Translations under genes and position numbers: made by a program
Shown here: in pieces, positions 7,722 to 16,250 of the stretch
Layout: each line of letters starts with the position of its first letter
Position numbering within the stretch: the stretch's first letter is position 1
The notes under the pieces: model-generated
What the model was told of the DNA's origin: nothing
The model's database searches: none
Seen by the model: only the letters and a program-made list of their open reading frames with translations
From: a virus
Direction: 5' to 3' (one strand)
IMG/VR virus record: IMGVR_UViG_3300046336_000175
Coordinates: 1-54,292 of that record
Length of the DNA stretch: 54,292 bases

Positions 7722-9140
7722 ATGCATACAGCAAGATTAACACTAGAAACATTCCTCACAAACGCGCGTGCAATCCATGGGGACAAGTACGACTATTCTT
7801 CTGTTGTCTGGACACCAGAGACAAAATCCAAAACTAAGTTAGATATAGTGTGCCGAACTCATGGGGTGTTCAGGATGGCTATAAACAATCATACCTGCAG
7901 CAAACAAGGGTGTCCAGAGTGTTCACCTAACAAGAGATATACATTGGCATTGTTTGTCGACCGAGCGCGGGTTGTACACGGGGACAAGTACGACTATTCA
8001 ACAATTAACTGGGATGTTACTACCACAAAGCAAACAAAAGTTGCGATCACCTGCCAGGTGCACGGCGTATTCTTGAAATCAGCAGCTGAACACATTCAGA
8101 GTAAGGTCGGTTGTCCGGGGTGTAGTACTAGACAGAAGTATACAAGCAAAGAGAACTTTGTGGCTCGAGCGCGTGCAATCCATGGGGACAAGTACGACTA
8201 TTCTTCTGTTGAATGGCAAAATGGAATGAAAGCGATAACAAAAGTTGCGATCACCTGTCCCGCACATGGTGTGTTCGTTCAACGAATTTCCGAGCACGCG
8301 CAGGCTGAGCACGGTTGTTACAAGTGCCATAAGACACCTACTACCCATTCACTCTCTGGTTTGCTGACAAGATTCGTGGGAGTACACGGGAACAAGTACG
8401 ACTATTCTTCTGTTGTCTGGACACCTGATACAAATCTACAAACCAAAGTAACAATTATCTGTAAGGATCACGGCGCATTTCAACAAGCAGTTGGTGGACA
8501 CACCAAGGGCCGAGGCTGCCAGTCCTGTGCAGGACAAGAGCGTTATTCTTCAGTGGATAACATTGTCAAGAGAGCTCATAGCATTCACGGAAATCGATAT
8601 GACTATTCTCGCGTTGAATGGACAGACACTACAAATGCTGCGAGTAAGATTACAATAATCTGTACGAAGCACGGGGAGTTTACTCAACGGATTGGCGATC
8701 ACATCAGTGACAGCAATGGCTGCCCGAAGTGTAAAGCAAGCAGGGGTGAGGTTGCGATAGGCACATGGCTTGATAACTATAAAGTACGGTATAATCAAGA
8801 GCACAAATTCCCAAATTGTAGGAATCCTGGCACTGGTAAGCAATTGCGCTTTGACTTCTATCTACCTGATCACAACACGTGCATTGAATTTCATGGTGGG
8901 CAGCACTACAAACCATTCGACTTTGTTGGTGGTCGGAGAAAGCAAGCGATAGGGTCTACTCGCCAACACAAGCCTTCAGAAGCATCTGAACTAGAATTTC
9001 ACAAGTCTCTTGAGAGAGATCGCATCAAGGCAGAATACTGCAATCAGAATGGCATCCGACTCCTAGTAATTCCGTATACAGAATTGCCGCGAGTTTCTGA
9101 GATCTTGAAACGTGAGGTCAGCGTCCACGATGGCTGCTAA
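7722..9140 (+). CDS. Repeat-array nuclease 2: five modules plus nuclease domain
   Basis: Paralogue of the gene at 5157. It has five modules (about residues 8-335), each with HG(D/N)KYDYS, C-x2-HG.F and C-x2-C; the third ends CYKCHK. The nuclease domain then shows RGEVAIGTWL, LRFDFYLP and IEFHGGQHYKP, followed by an insertion of about 25 residues rich in charged residues (FVGGRRKQ) and the closing ERDRIKAEYC and LLVIPY. The ATG lies 11 bases after the gp32 terminator without a Shine-Dalgarno sequence, so expression is probably low or depends on read-through. Its last codons overlap the next paralogue by 11 bases. The role as a homing endonuclease is inferred. Confidence 0.8.
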   Translation: MHTARLTLETFLTNARAIHGDKYDYSSVVWTPETKSKTKLDIVCRTHGVFRMAINNHTCSKQGCPECSPNKRYTLALFVDRARVVHGDKYDYSTINWDVTTTKQTKVAITCQVHGVFLKSAAEHIQSKVGCPGCSTRQKYTSKENFVARARAIHGDKYDYSSVEWQNGMKAITKVAITCPAHGVFVQRISEHAQAEHGCYKCHKTPTTHSLSGLLTRFVGVHGNKYDYSSVVWTPDTNLQTKVTIICKDHGAFQQAVGGHTKGRGCQSCAGQERYSSVDNIVKRAHSIHGNRYDYSRVEWTDTTNAASKITIICTKHGEFTQRIGDHISDSNGCPKCKASRGEVAIGTWLDNYKVRYNQEHKFPNCRNPGTGKQLRFDFYLPDHNTCIEFHGGQHYKPFDFVGGRRKQAIGSTRQHKPSEASELEFHKSLERDRIKAEYCNQNGIRLLVIPYTELPRVSEILKREVSVHDGC

Positions 9141-10293
9141 ATTAACACTTGAGCAATTCTTGGTTAAAGCCCATGCAGTGCATGGGGACAAGTACGACTA
9201 TTCACTAGTAGAATGGACTGAGAATACAAAATCTAAAACTAAGTTAGATATAGTGTGCCACTCTCATGGTGCGTTCCGACAGTCCAGTGACAATCACATT
9301 AATAGTAAACAAGGTTGTCCAGCGTGTAGCGGTAAAGAATCGCTGACTCAGGATTCATTTGTGTATAGAGCAACTCAAATGCACAACAACAAATATGAGT
9401 ATTGTAAAGTGGTTTGGACAGAGAACACAAGATCGGATACTAAAGTTGCAATACTGTGCCCCGATCACGGGATGTTTACCCAACGAATAAATGGGCACCT
9501 ACAAGGGTATGGCTGCGCAGCCTGTAGCAACAATGTTGCTCTAACATTTGATCGCTTTGTGCACAAGGCTAATGAAGTTCACGGTGGCAAATACGACTAC
9601 TCGAGTGTAGATTGGAGTATTAATACCAGAGCCAAATCAAGGGTGCGGATTACTTGCCCTGATCATGGGCCGTTTACCCAAATCATTGCCAATCACCTCA
9701 ATAACATGGGATGTCTAAAGTGTGGTGGTAAAGAAAAGTACACCCTGACTTCATTTGTTGAAAAGGCTCAAATAGCGCATGGTGGCAAATACGACTACTC
9801 GAGTGTTATTTGGGATGAGTCAACATCTGCAAAAACAAAAGTGACCATTATGTGCACTATCCACGGGATATTCAAACAAACGGTAGATGGGCATACCAGA
9901 GGCCAAGGGTGCCCTGTGTGCAAATCAAGCAAAGGTGAAGTTGCGATAGCATCGTGGTTGGCGGAGTCCAACATCAGTTACTCACCCGAGCACACTTTCG
10001 TGGACTGTAGAAACCCAGCCACAGGTAGAAAACTACCATTCGATTTTTACTTGCCAGAATACAACACGTGCATCGAATTTCATGGCAAGCAACACTACGA
10101 GCCAGTTAAATTTAGCGGTACCACTACAACCGACTGTGCTATGGCAAATTTGAAGTCTTCTCAAATCCGGGATTCTATTAAAGAGCAATATTGTAAACAG
10201 AATAATATTCGACTTATAATTATTCCGTATACTGATATAACTAGAATCGATTTAATTTTGCCCGAACAAGAACTTGGATCTCTACGGCGTTAA
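9130..10293 (+). CDS. Repeat-array nuclease 3: four modules plus nuclease domain
   Basis: 387 residues. The ATG at 9130 (MAAKLTLEQFL) is chosen because it matches the N-termini of paralogues 4 and 5 (MAVKLTLELF, MAAKYTRALF); it overlaps the previous gene by 11 bases. Four modules occupy roughly residues 1-265. The nuclease domain has KGEVAIASWL, LPFDFYLP (Arg changed to Pro) and IEFHGKQHYEP, then IRDSIKEQYCKQNN and LIIIPYTDITRIDLI. The DNA for the last part is almost identical to paralogue 4 (10213-10260 against 11401-11448), and a 47-base stretch (10180-10226) is identical to paralogue 5. Recent duplication or gene conversion is the likely cause. Confidence 0.8.
   Translation: MAAKLTLEQFLVKAHAVHGDKYDYSLVEWTENTKSKTKLDIVCHSHGAFRQSSDNHINSKQGCPACSGKESLTQDSFVYRATQMHNNKYEYCKVVWTENTRSDTKVAILCPDHGMFTQRINGHLQGYGCAACSNNVALTFDRFVHKANEVHGGKYDYSSVDWSINTRAKSRVRITCPDHGPFTQIIANHLNNMGCLKCGGKEKYTLTSFVEKAQIAHGGKYDYSSVIWDESTSAKTKVTIMCTIHGIFKQTVDGHTRGQGCPVCKSSKGEVAIASWLAESNISYSPEHTFVDCRNPATGRKLPFDFYLPEYNTCIEFHGKQHYEPVKFSGTTTTDCAMANLKSSQIRDSIKEQYCKQNNIRLIIIPYTDITRIDLILPEQELGSLRR
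10213..10260 (+). repeat. Near-identical tract shared by repeat nucleases 3 and 4 (second copy 11401-11448)
   Basis: 48 bases at the 3' end of the nuclease domain are the same as 11401-11448 except for one base, more alike than the protein families overall. Codon third positions are conserved as well, so the copies are recent or homogenised. Confidence 0.9.
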
Positions 10294-10299
10294 CTAGAG

Positions 10300-11493
10300 A
10301 TGGCAGTTAAACTCACTCTCGAATTATTTAAATCTAGGGCATACGCAGTGCATAGTGGTAGGTATGGTTACAATTCTGTTGCATGGACATCAGATACAAA
10401 TTCTCAGACTAAAGTTGCAATTGTGTGCACTGATCATGGAATATTTACTCAGCGCGTGTTCAGTCATTTACAGGGAACAGGCTGCCCTGAGTGTAGTCGG
10501 ATTGCTAAGAGTTATTCCCAGGAGCTATTCTTGACCAAAGCACAACGTACCCACGGTACCAGGTATGATTATTCGTTGGTAGAGTGGGTTGTGGGGATCA
10601 CCAACGCCAGAACTAAGATAACAATTAACTGCCGCGCTCACGGACCGTTTATTCAACAGTTGGATAGTCACATTCGGGGATGTGGGTGTCCGACTTGTGG
10701 GGGTAGCAGCAAACTATCACTAGAACAATTTCTGGATAAAGCACGTCGTGTACATGGAGCGAGATATGATTATACCTCTGTAGAATGGAGTGATACCACA
10801 AATGCTTATTCGAAAGTGAGCATTGAGTGCCCAACCCACGGGAGCTTTCGACAACTGATCAATAATCACACCAACAATAAAATGGGTTGCATGGCATGTG
10901 GCGGACGGCAACGGCACACACGCGAATCCTTTGTGATAAAAGCACAGCACACTCATGGTACCAAGTACGACTACTCAACAGTAGTTTGGACTGAATCCAC
11001 CAACGCCAGGACAAAAGTTACAATCAATTGTAAAATACACGGACCATTCAATCAGGTTGTAGATAGCCACATAGCTGGCACTGGTTGCCCGCCATGTAAC
11101 TCTAGCAAAGGTGAGATGGCCATTTCAACTTGGTTAAATGCTAACGACATCAAATACACCACCGAACACATTTTTTCTGACTGCATCAACCCTATTACCA
11201 AGCGAAAGTTGCGTTTTGATTTTTATCTACCTGATCATAACACGTGCATTGAGTTTCATGGCAAACAACATTACATACCTGTGTTGTTTACCAAGACGAA
11301 CTTTGGCGAATCAACTTCTAAAATCGCCCGAGATAACCTGAGCTCCAACCAACATCGAGATTCGATCAAGGAACAATATTGTAAACAAAGAGGAATGCAC
11401 CTTATAATTATTCCATATACTGATATAACTAGAATCGATTTAATTTTGACAACACATCTATTAACTAAAAAGGACAACACATATGACATTTAA
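10300..11493 (+). CDS. Repeat-array nuclease 4: four modules plus nuclease domain
   Basis: 397 residues, starting six bases after the stop of paralogue 3. Four modules are seen; the first is degenerate (HSGRYGYNSV instead of HG.KYDYS.V) but keeps C-x2-HG and GCPEC. The nuclease domain shows KGEMAISTWL, LRFDFYLP and IEFHGKQHYIP, then HRDSIKEQYC and LIIIPYTDITRIDLI. The reading frame runs 11 bases into uvsX and its codons include the uvsX ribosome binding site (AAAAAGGAC), so invasion has been precise enough to preserve uvsX. Function as a homing endonuclease is inferred from architecture and placement. Confidence 0.8.
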   Translation: MAVKLTLELFKSRAYAVHSGRYGYNSVAWTSDTNSQTKVAIVCTDHGIFTQRVFSHLQGTGCPECSRIAKSYSQELFLTKAQRTHGTRYDYSLVEWVVGITNARTKITINCRAHGPFIQQLDSHIRGCGCPTCGGSSKLSLEQFLDKARRVHGARYDYTSVEWSDTTNAYSKVSIECPTHGSFRQLINNHTNNKMGCMACGGRQRHTRESFVIKAQHTHGTKYDYSTVVWTESTNARTKVTINCKIHGPFNQVVDSHIAGTGCPPCNSSKGEMAISTWLNANDIKYTTEHIFSDCINPITKRKLRFDFYLPDHNTCIEFHGKQHYIPVLFTKTNFGESTSKIARDNLSSNQHRDSIKEQYCKQRGMHLIIIPYTDITRIDLILTTHLLTKKDNTYDI

Positions 11494-12592
11494 ATTCTTA
11501 GAAACCTTCCACAAAGAAGCGAGTAAGATTGAGGGAGTTTCCGACCGTTCCGCAGAGCCCCGCTACTGGGTTGGTAGTGGAAACTTCACTCTAAACAAAA
11601 TTATGTCAGGGAATTTTAGTGATTGCGCACCTCAGGGTCGAATTCTTGGGCTGGTCGGACCATCAAGCTCCGGAAAGTCGTTTATCACCGCAAATATTGC
11701 GCGTGCTGCACAACGTGATGGTGCATTCTTACTTGTACTCGATTCGGAGAATGCGTTGGATGATAATTTCATGTCTGGCGCTGGCATTGATGTCAACACA
11801 AACTACATTTACAAGAAAGTAATTACAATCGAGAATGTGGAATCACTGGTTTACAACTTTCTAAAGGGGTACAAAGAAGAATATGCCAGTGATATTGACA
11901 ACGCACCTAAAGTGCATATTGCCATTGACTCGCTGGACATGCTCATGACAGATTCCGAGTACGAGCACTTCAAAAAAGGCACAAGTTCAGCTGATCAGGG
12001 TCTACAGCGTAAAATGCAGAAGAAGATGTTGAAAAAGTTTGTGCACATGATCGAGGCACTCAATGTCACAATGACTGTTACCAGTCAGGTGTATCGAGCC
12101 AAAGCAGACCAACTACTTGAAGGAGAAGGTAAGTGGGTTGTTAACGATGCGATCCGTTACGCTCTATCTCAAATTATCTTGGTCACTCGACTGAAGCTGA
12201 AGGATGATCAGACTAAAGACGTCGTCGGCGTGCGTATGAAGTGCGCCGGATTCAAGACTCGATTCGCTCTCCCATTCCAAGAGTGTACAATGCACGTCAA
12301 ATGGGGAATTGGCATCGAAGAGCACGATGGTATGTTCGAGGCTGCAATATCGCTTGGAGTCATCAAGAAACACGGTGCGTGGTATAGTCTGTCGGACAGT
12401 ACAACCAAATGGCGGTCTGCTGATTTTCCTGAATATCAGGATGAAGTGCTGATTCACTGCGCTGCGCTGTCGGATAGAGCAATCACACTGATTGAACCAA
12501 GTGAAGATGAGGACGTTCCCGCTTCGACAACATCCAAGCGAGCTCAGAAGGTAATGCATGCTACAGCGCTGTTGAATGAATTAGAGGAATGA
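11483..12592 (+). CDS. uvsX: UvsX RecA-like recombinase
   Basis: Catalyses strand exchange in phage recombination-dependent replication and repair, working with gp32 and UvsY. The 369 residues show Walker A GPSSSGKS (59-66), the SEN..LD segment after strand 2 (around 88-94), Walker B HIAIDS (145-150) followed by LDMLMTDSE, and VTSQVYRAKAD, matching the L2-type region of UvsX. The C-terminus is acidic (SEDEDVPA), then helical. Length fits the family (T4 UvsX about 390). Translation starts from AAAAAGGAC inside the preceding nuclease gene. It lies just upstream of a uvsY candidate, as expected for a recombination operon. Confidence 0.92.
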   Translation: MTFKFLETFHKEASKIEGVSDRSAEPRYWVGSGNFTLNKIMSGNFSDCAPQGRILGLVGPSSSGKSFITANIARAAQRDGAFLLVLDSENALDDNFMSGAGIDVNTNYIYKKVITIENVESLVYNFLKGYKEEYASDIDNAPKVHIAIDSLDMLMTDSEYEHFKKGTSSADQGLQRKMQKKMLKKFVHMIEALNVTMTVTSQVYRAKADQLLEGEGKWVVNDAIRYALSQIILVTRLKLKDDQTKDVVGVRMKCAGFKTRFALPFQECTMHVKWGIGIEEHDGMFEAAISLGVIKKHGAWYSLSDSTTKWRSADFPEYQDEVLIHCAALSDRAITLIEPSEDEDVPASTTSKRAQKVMHATALLNELEE

Positions 12593-12600
12593 TGTAATAT

Positions 12601-13125
12601 ATGAGCGCACAAGATGATGACCAACTCACCGAACGCGTAACAGCACTATTCGTTGATCGGGCGAATGTCTGGATTGAGATGTGTGTAGCAATTGCAAATT
12701 ATCTGCCCGGCGCTTGGGGTTGTATAGAGACCCACATCGACTCTAGGTATAACTTGACAGAAGTGCGGTTGATTGATCTTGGGTATGATAGTTATAGTGG
12801 GATGTTGCATTATTCTATATCAGCCGAAACTCCTGGTGGTGGTACCCGATCATTCTTTGCACTTGATGTCCCGATGAGAATCGCCGCGAGTGCAGGTGAC
12901 GATGATGGGTACTTACCGTTATTAGACTATCTTGAAACAACTCCCAATGTTGTAGACAAACTATTTGCTGATGATAATCCACTGGATGTTGTGAATAGAG
13001 CAATCGACAACGCACTCAGTCAATTCCCCGATATGGCGGTCGACAAAGCTACCATAATTGATCTAAACAATAGACTATCCGATGGTGATGTATTTCTATG
13101 TCAATCAAGCGACCAACTACAATAA
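12601..13125 (+). CDS. Hypothetical acidic protein, 174 aa
   Basis: Lies between uvsX and uvsY with a nine-base gap before and no gap after. The protein is acidic, with two conserved-looking hydrophobic blocks (WIEMCVAIANYLPGAWGC near residues 21-38 and MLHYSISAETPGG near 63-75), suggesting a compact alpha-beta fold. I do not recognise it. Its place in the recombination operon suggests a replication or recombination accessory role (inference only). Confidence 0.65.
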   Translation: MSAQDDDQLTERVTALFVDRANVWIEMCVAIANYLPGAWGCIETHIDSRYNLTEVRLIDLGYDSYSGMLHYSISAETPGGGTRSFFALDVPMRIAASAGDDDGYLPLLDYLETTPNVVDKLFADDNPLDVVNRAIDNALSQFPDMAVDKATIIDLNNRLSDGDVFLCQSSDQLQ

Positions 13126-13584
13126 ATGAGTATAATTAATTCACTTGGAAATAACTTCGAACACCTATCTGAGATCTTAGACAAGTTCGAGTGTGAGTTT
13201 GAAAATATCACACTCGACCTCAAGATGAAAGGTAAGGCGCTAGATCAATTACTCATTGAACAGGCTAGTCTGGTTGGATATTATGAGTTAAGAGCGGTGG
13301 AATTAAAAACCTTGCGCAAGGTTATTGAAACTCGTGTAGAGAAAGTGCGAGGCCGCTTGTGGAAGCACTTCACGGAGAATCATCCGCGCGAATTAAACTA
13401 CCGCGACAAGGAAAATTATGTCAACAACGAAGATGCTTTGGTAGAATTGAAAGAATTATTCCTAGAAGTGTCAGAGTTGGAAGAAAAGTATCGTGCAGCG
13501 TGTGAAGCATTAAAACAAAAAGGCTTCATGTTGAATGCACTAGTCAAAGCTCGTGTAGCAAGTCTCGATAATTTATTTTTATAA
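13126..13584 (+). CDS. uvsY: UvsY-like recombination mediator
   Basis: UvsY loads UvsX onto gp32-coated single-stranded DNA. This 152-residue, mostly helical, charged protein resembles the family: a helical N-terminal half, then LNYRDKENYVNNED (about residues 89-102) where T4 UvsY has its DRYEKSEM segment, and a C-terminal pair of helices ending in LKQKGFMLNALVKAR, like the T4 IKSRGFAIKHIQDMR end. T4 UvsY is 137 residues. It begins directly after the preceding stop codon. The match is by eye, but position after uvsX supports it. Confidence 0.7.
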   Translation: MSIINSLGNNFEHLSEILDKFECEFENITLDLKMKGKALDQLLIEQASLVGYYELRAVELKTLRKVIETRVEKVRGRLWKHFTENHPRELNYRDKENYVNNEDALVELKELFLEVSELEEKYRAACEALKQKGFMLNALVKARVASLDNLFL

Positions 13585-13588
13585 TTCA

Positions 13589-14713
13589 ATGTCAAACAAC
13601 TTTCCGGCGATTGGTCAATCTCTCCCCAGAGAGCTAGCTTACCTAGCTCGGTCATCATATTCTCGTTCATCTCGATACTCCAGTCAATCATTCCCACCTA
13701 TGCCATCCACAAATCCAATATCACTAGTCGAATCATCATTCAAAAATCTTGCTGAGTCCACGTTCCTCAAGGTTCGTTACGATGCCAAGAAGAACACAAG
13801 TACCCAACAATTCCAGACACAGGCTGCTGGTAAGGTCGTCTTTGCGCTGTTACGAGACCTATACCCGAATTTCCTAGTATTTGCGTTTTCAGAAACTCAG
13901 ATGTGGCTCCAGTGTCCAGATAATGAATTGCTGATTCAGGTTCGATTTCGATCCGCCAATCTGTGTAACCTCGAGATTGCAGGTGATGAAACGCTTGTCA
14001 GTGGAGTTATGGGTGTACTACTCGAGAGCTTTGCGCCCGTTGATGTGATGATCTCGTGGGTATACTCCAACGATGGCGGGCAGTTCGATATCCCACTGAC
14101 ACCACCCAAGCACGCGGTCACTGACGCAGCATATCCATACATCGAGGGTGGTGTAGAGAAGTTTGTAGATGATTTTATTGCATCAAGTGAGAATGTGTTG
14201 GTGTTGTTGGGTACACCAGGGACTGGTAAATCAACATTCTTGAAATTCTTATTGCAGCACATGAAAAAAGACGCGATGGTTACATACGATACAGGAATTC
14301 TGGAGAAGGATTACTTCTTCGGTGAGTTCATGGAAGGGCAACACGGATCACTAATCATGGAGGATGCTGACACGTTCTTGGAAGCTCGAAGCGCTGGCAA
14401 CACGCTGATGCACAAGTTTCTAAACGTTGGTGATGGTCTAGTATCAAGTGCTTCGAAGAAAATCATATTCACAACCAACTTAGAATCGCACGATAAAATC
14501 GACCCAGCGCTACTTCGCCCAGGGCGGTGCTTCTCAGTGGTCAACTTCAAGGCTCTTGAGCGCGAGCAAGCCCGTGCATTTATGTCTGAATATGACCCGA
14601 CTTATGATATTAAGAAACTAAATAACAAAGATTACACATTAGCAGAGTTGTATAATTTACAAGCTCGGAACCGTACTGTAGATAGTACTAAAAAACCATT
14701 CGGATTTGTGTGA
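13589..14713 (+). CDS. AAA+ ATPase, BCS1/proteasomal-ATPase-like
   Basis: 374 residues. The first 180 form a unique N-terminal region beginning with a Ser/Arg/Tyr-rich segment (residues 20-40). The AAA+ module has Walker A LLGTPGTGKS (206-215), Walker B SLIMEDAD (254-261), sensor 1 FTTNLES (294-300) and the second-region motif DPALLRPGR (305-313) with the arginine finger. This is the classic-clade signature seen in BCS1, FtsH and proteasomal ATPases rather than in clamp loaders. Its role is unknown. Direct linkage to uvsX and uvsY suggests remodelling of a replication or recombination complex (inference). Confidence 0.85.
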   Translation: MSNNFPAIGQSLPRELAYLARSSYSRSSRYSSQSFPPMPSTNPISLVESSFKNLAESTFLKVRYDAKKNTSTQQFQTQAAGKVVFALLRDLYPNFLVFAFSETQMWLQCPDNELLIQVRFRSANLCNLEIAGDETLVSGVMGVLLESFAPVDVMISWVYSNDGGQFDIPLTPPKHAVTDAAYPYIEGGVEKFVDDFIASSENVLVLLGTPGTGKSTFLKFLLQHMKKDAMVTYDTGILEKDYFFGEFMEGQHGSLIMEDADTFLEARSAGNTLMHKFLNVGDGLVSSASKKIIFTTNLESHDKIDPALLRPGRCFSVVNFKALEREQARAFMSEYDPTYDIKKLNNKDYTLAELYNLQARNRTVDSTKKPFGFV

Positions 14714-14719
14714 TTTTTG

Positions 14720-14726
14720 TAAATAG
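14720..14726 (+). promoter_or_regulatory. Late-promoter-like box TAAATAG
   Basis: TAAATAG lies 23 bases before the ATG of repeat nuclease 5, the same box type as ahead of repeat nuclease 1 (5099) and of the fibre genes. A dedicated late promoter for a homing endonuclease would be in line with T4 practice. Confidence 0.35.
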
Positions 14727-14748
14727 ACAACACATGTATCAATTGTAG

Positions 14749-15924
14749 ATGGCAGCAAAATACACACGTGCATTATTTTTGGAGAAAGCACGTGATGTTC
14801 ATGGGGACAAGTATGACTATTCTTGTGTGGATTGGGTTAACTATTCCACCGTAGCTACAAAAGTCCCCATAAGTTGTCCGACGCACGGACAATTCATACA
14901 GAGTGTTGATAGGCACCTCAATTATAACATGGGATGTCCCAAGTGTTCGGGTTCACAAATTTCACTAGACTATTTTATTAAAAGGGCACGTGATGTACAT
15001 GGGGACAAGTATGACTATTCTCACGTGGAGTGGACACTAACAACTCGTAGCACATCTAAAATTAGAATAACGTGCCCTACACACGGAGAGTTCTATCAGT
15101 CAGTTTCGGCACACACAACTGGAGGAACTGGTTGTCCATCATGTAGTAACAAACAACGATACACACTAGACTCTTTTATTAAGAAGGCACGTGATGTACA
15201 TGGGAACAAGTATGACTACTCCTCTGTGGAGTGGACAAGCACCACACTGGGGCAATCCAAAGTAACAATTAAATGTTGGGTACATGGGTGCTTTGTGCAG
15301 ACTATAGACAACCACATCAACACTCAAACTGGTTGCCCTACCTGTGTAGACAAAACACATACTCTTGTCTCTTTTATTAAGAAAGCACGTGATGTTCATG
15401 GGGACAAGTATGACTATTCTCACGTGGAGTGGACACCAACCACTAACAATAGGTCAACTGTAACAATCATCTGTCCAACACATGGGACGTTTAAACAGGC
15501 TATTAGTGGACACATTAATCACCAACACGGTTGCACTAAGTGCAGTTCAAGCAAGGGGGAAATTGCAATCGCACGGTTGCTAGATCAATACAATATTGCA
15601 TATATTCAGGAATATAAATTTCCGGCGTGTACAAATCCAAAAACCGGAAAGCTCATGAGATTTGACTTTTGGTTACCTGGTTATAATGTGTGTATTGAAT
15701 TTCATGGTGAACAACACTATCACCCTGTACTATTTGGTAACAGGGGTGCGCCTGATCCAGAAGCACGTAACACACTAGCAATTGAGCAATTAACCAAAAT
15801 CCAGTATCGTGATTCTGTCAAAGAGCAATATTGTAAACAGAATAATATTCGACTTATAATTATTCCTCATACCGCAAAAGAACATATTGTAGATCTGTTA
15901 TGTGCGGCGCTTGGTGCTCTCTAG
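14749..15924 (+). CDS. Repeat-array nuclease 5: four modules plus nuclease domain
   Basis: 391 residues. The four modules are the most alike of any paralogue: three share (A)RDVHG(D/N)KYDYS with nearly the same DNA, pointing to recent internal duplication. Each has C-x2-HG and C-x2-C; module 3 has CWVHGCF. The nuclease domain has KGEIAIARLL, MRFDFWLP and IEFHGEQHYHP, then YRDSVKEQYCKQNN and LIIIPH. A 47-base stretch (15820-15866) is identical to repeat nuclease 3. It lies between the AAA+ gene and a PGDYG-like gene, with a TAAATAG box 23 bases upstream and no Shine-Dalgarno sequence. Homing endonuclease function is inferred. Confidence 0.8.
   Translation: MAAKYTRALFLEKARDVHGDKYDYSCVDWVNYSTVATKVPISCPTHGQFIQSVDRHLNYNMGCPKCSGSQISLDYFIKRARDVHGDKYDYSHVEWTLTTRSTSKIRITCPTHGEFYQSVSAHTTGGTGCPSCSNKQRYTLDSFIKKARDVHGNKYDYSSVEWTSTTLGQSKVTIKCWVHGCFVQTIDNHINTQTGCPTCVDKTHTLVSFIKKARDVHGDKYDYSHVEWTPTTNNRSTVTIICPTHGTFKQAISGHINHQHGCTKCSSSKGEIAIARLLDQYNIAYIQEYKFPACTNPKTGKLMRFDFWLPGYNVCIEFHGEQHYHPVLFGNRGAPDPEARNTLAIEQLTKIQYRDSVKEQYCKQNNIRLIIIPHTAKEHIVDLLCAALGAL
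15820..15866 (+). repeat. 47-base identical tract shared by repeat nucleases 5 and 3 (first copy 10180-10226)
   Basis: Bases 15820-15866 and 10180-10226 are identical, covering the KEQYCKQNNIRLIIIP segment of the nuclease domain in the two genes, which are 5.6 kb apart and separated by uvsX and uvsY. Confidence 0.9.
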
Positions 15925-15962
15925 CACCACCACAATATTAATTCTGGAAAGAATCGAAGATT

Positions 15963-16250
15963 ATGCAATACCGCAAAAAACCCGTAGTGATTGACGCAGA
16001 GCTCTTCACGTACCCTCCCACACCTGAATTTAAAGAATTTGTGGGCAAGTATCTAGGTAACATCAAGAAATCGAGACACATTGGCTCGAAAGCAGAAGCA
16101 CAAATTTATACACTCGAAGATGGTCGTATAATGAAGGTTGCTCACATTGCTACAGAGGGTGATTATGTCATCAAGGGTGTAGAGGGTGAATTCTATGCCT
16201 GCAAACCAGAAATCTTTCACAAAACTTACGAAGCAATTAGCACACAATGA
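15963..16250 (+). CDS. PGDYG-like small phage protein, 95 aa
   Basis: Begins MQYRKKPVVIDAE and ends with EGDYVIKGVEGEFYACKPEIF, the arrangement of a widespread small phage protein family named for its PGDYG motif (here EGDYV). These proteins have no established function. An AG-rich stretch (GGAAAGAATCGAAG) lies just before the ATG. The gene overlaps the next by four bases. Confidence 0.75.
   Translation: MQYRKKPVVIDAELFTYPPTPEFKEFVGKYLGNIKKSRHIGSKAEAQIYTLEDGRIMKVAHIATEGDYVIKGVEGEFYACKPEIFHKTYEAISTQ

Noticed and set aside
14749-15550. Regular repeats that could suggest a CRISPR array
   Set aside because: The spacing is about 200 bases and codes for protein modules in frame; units are not palindromic and there are no short unique spacers.
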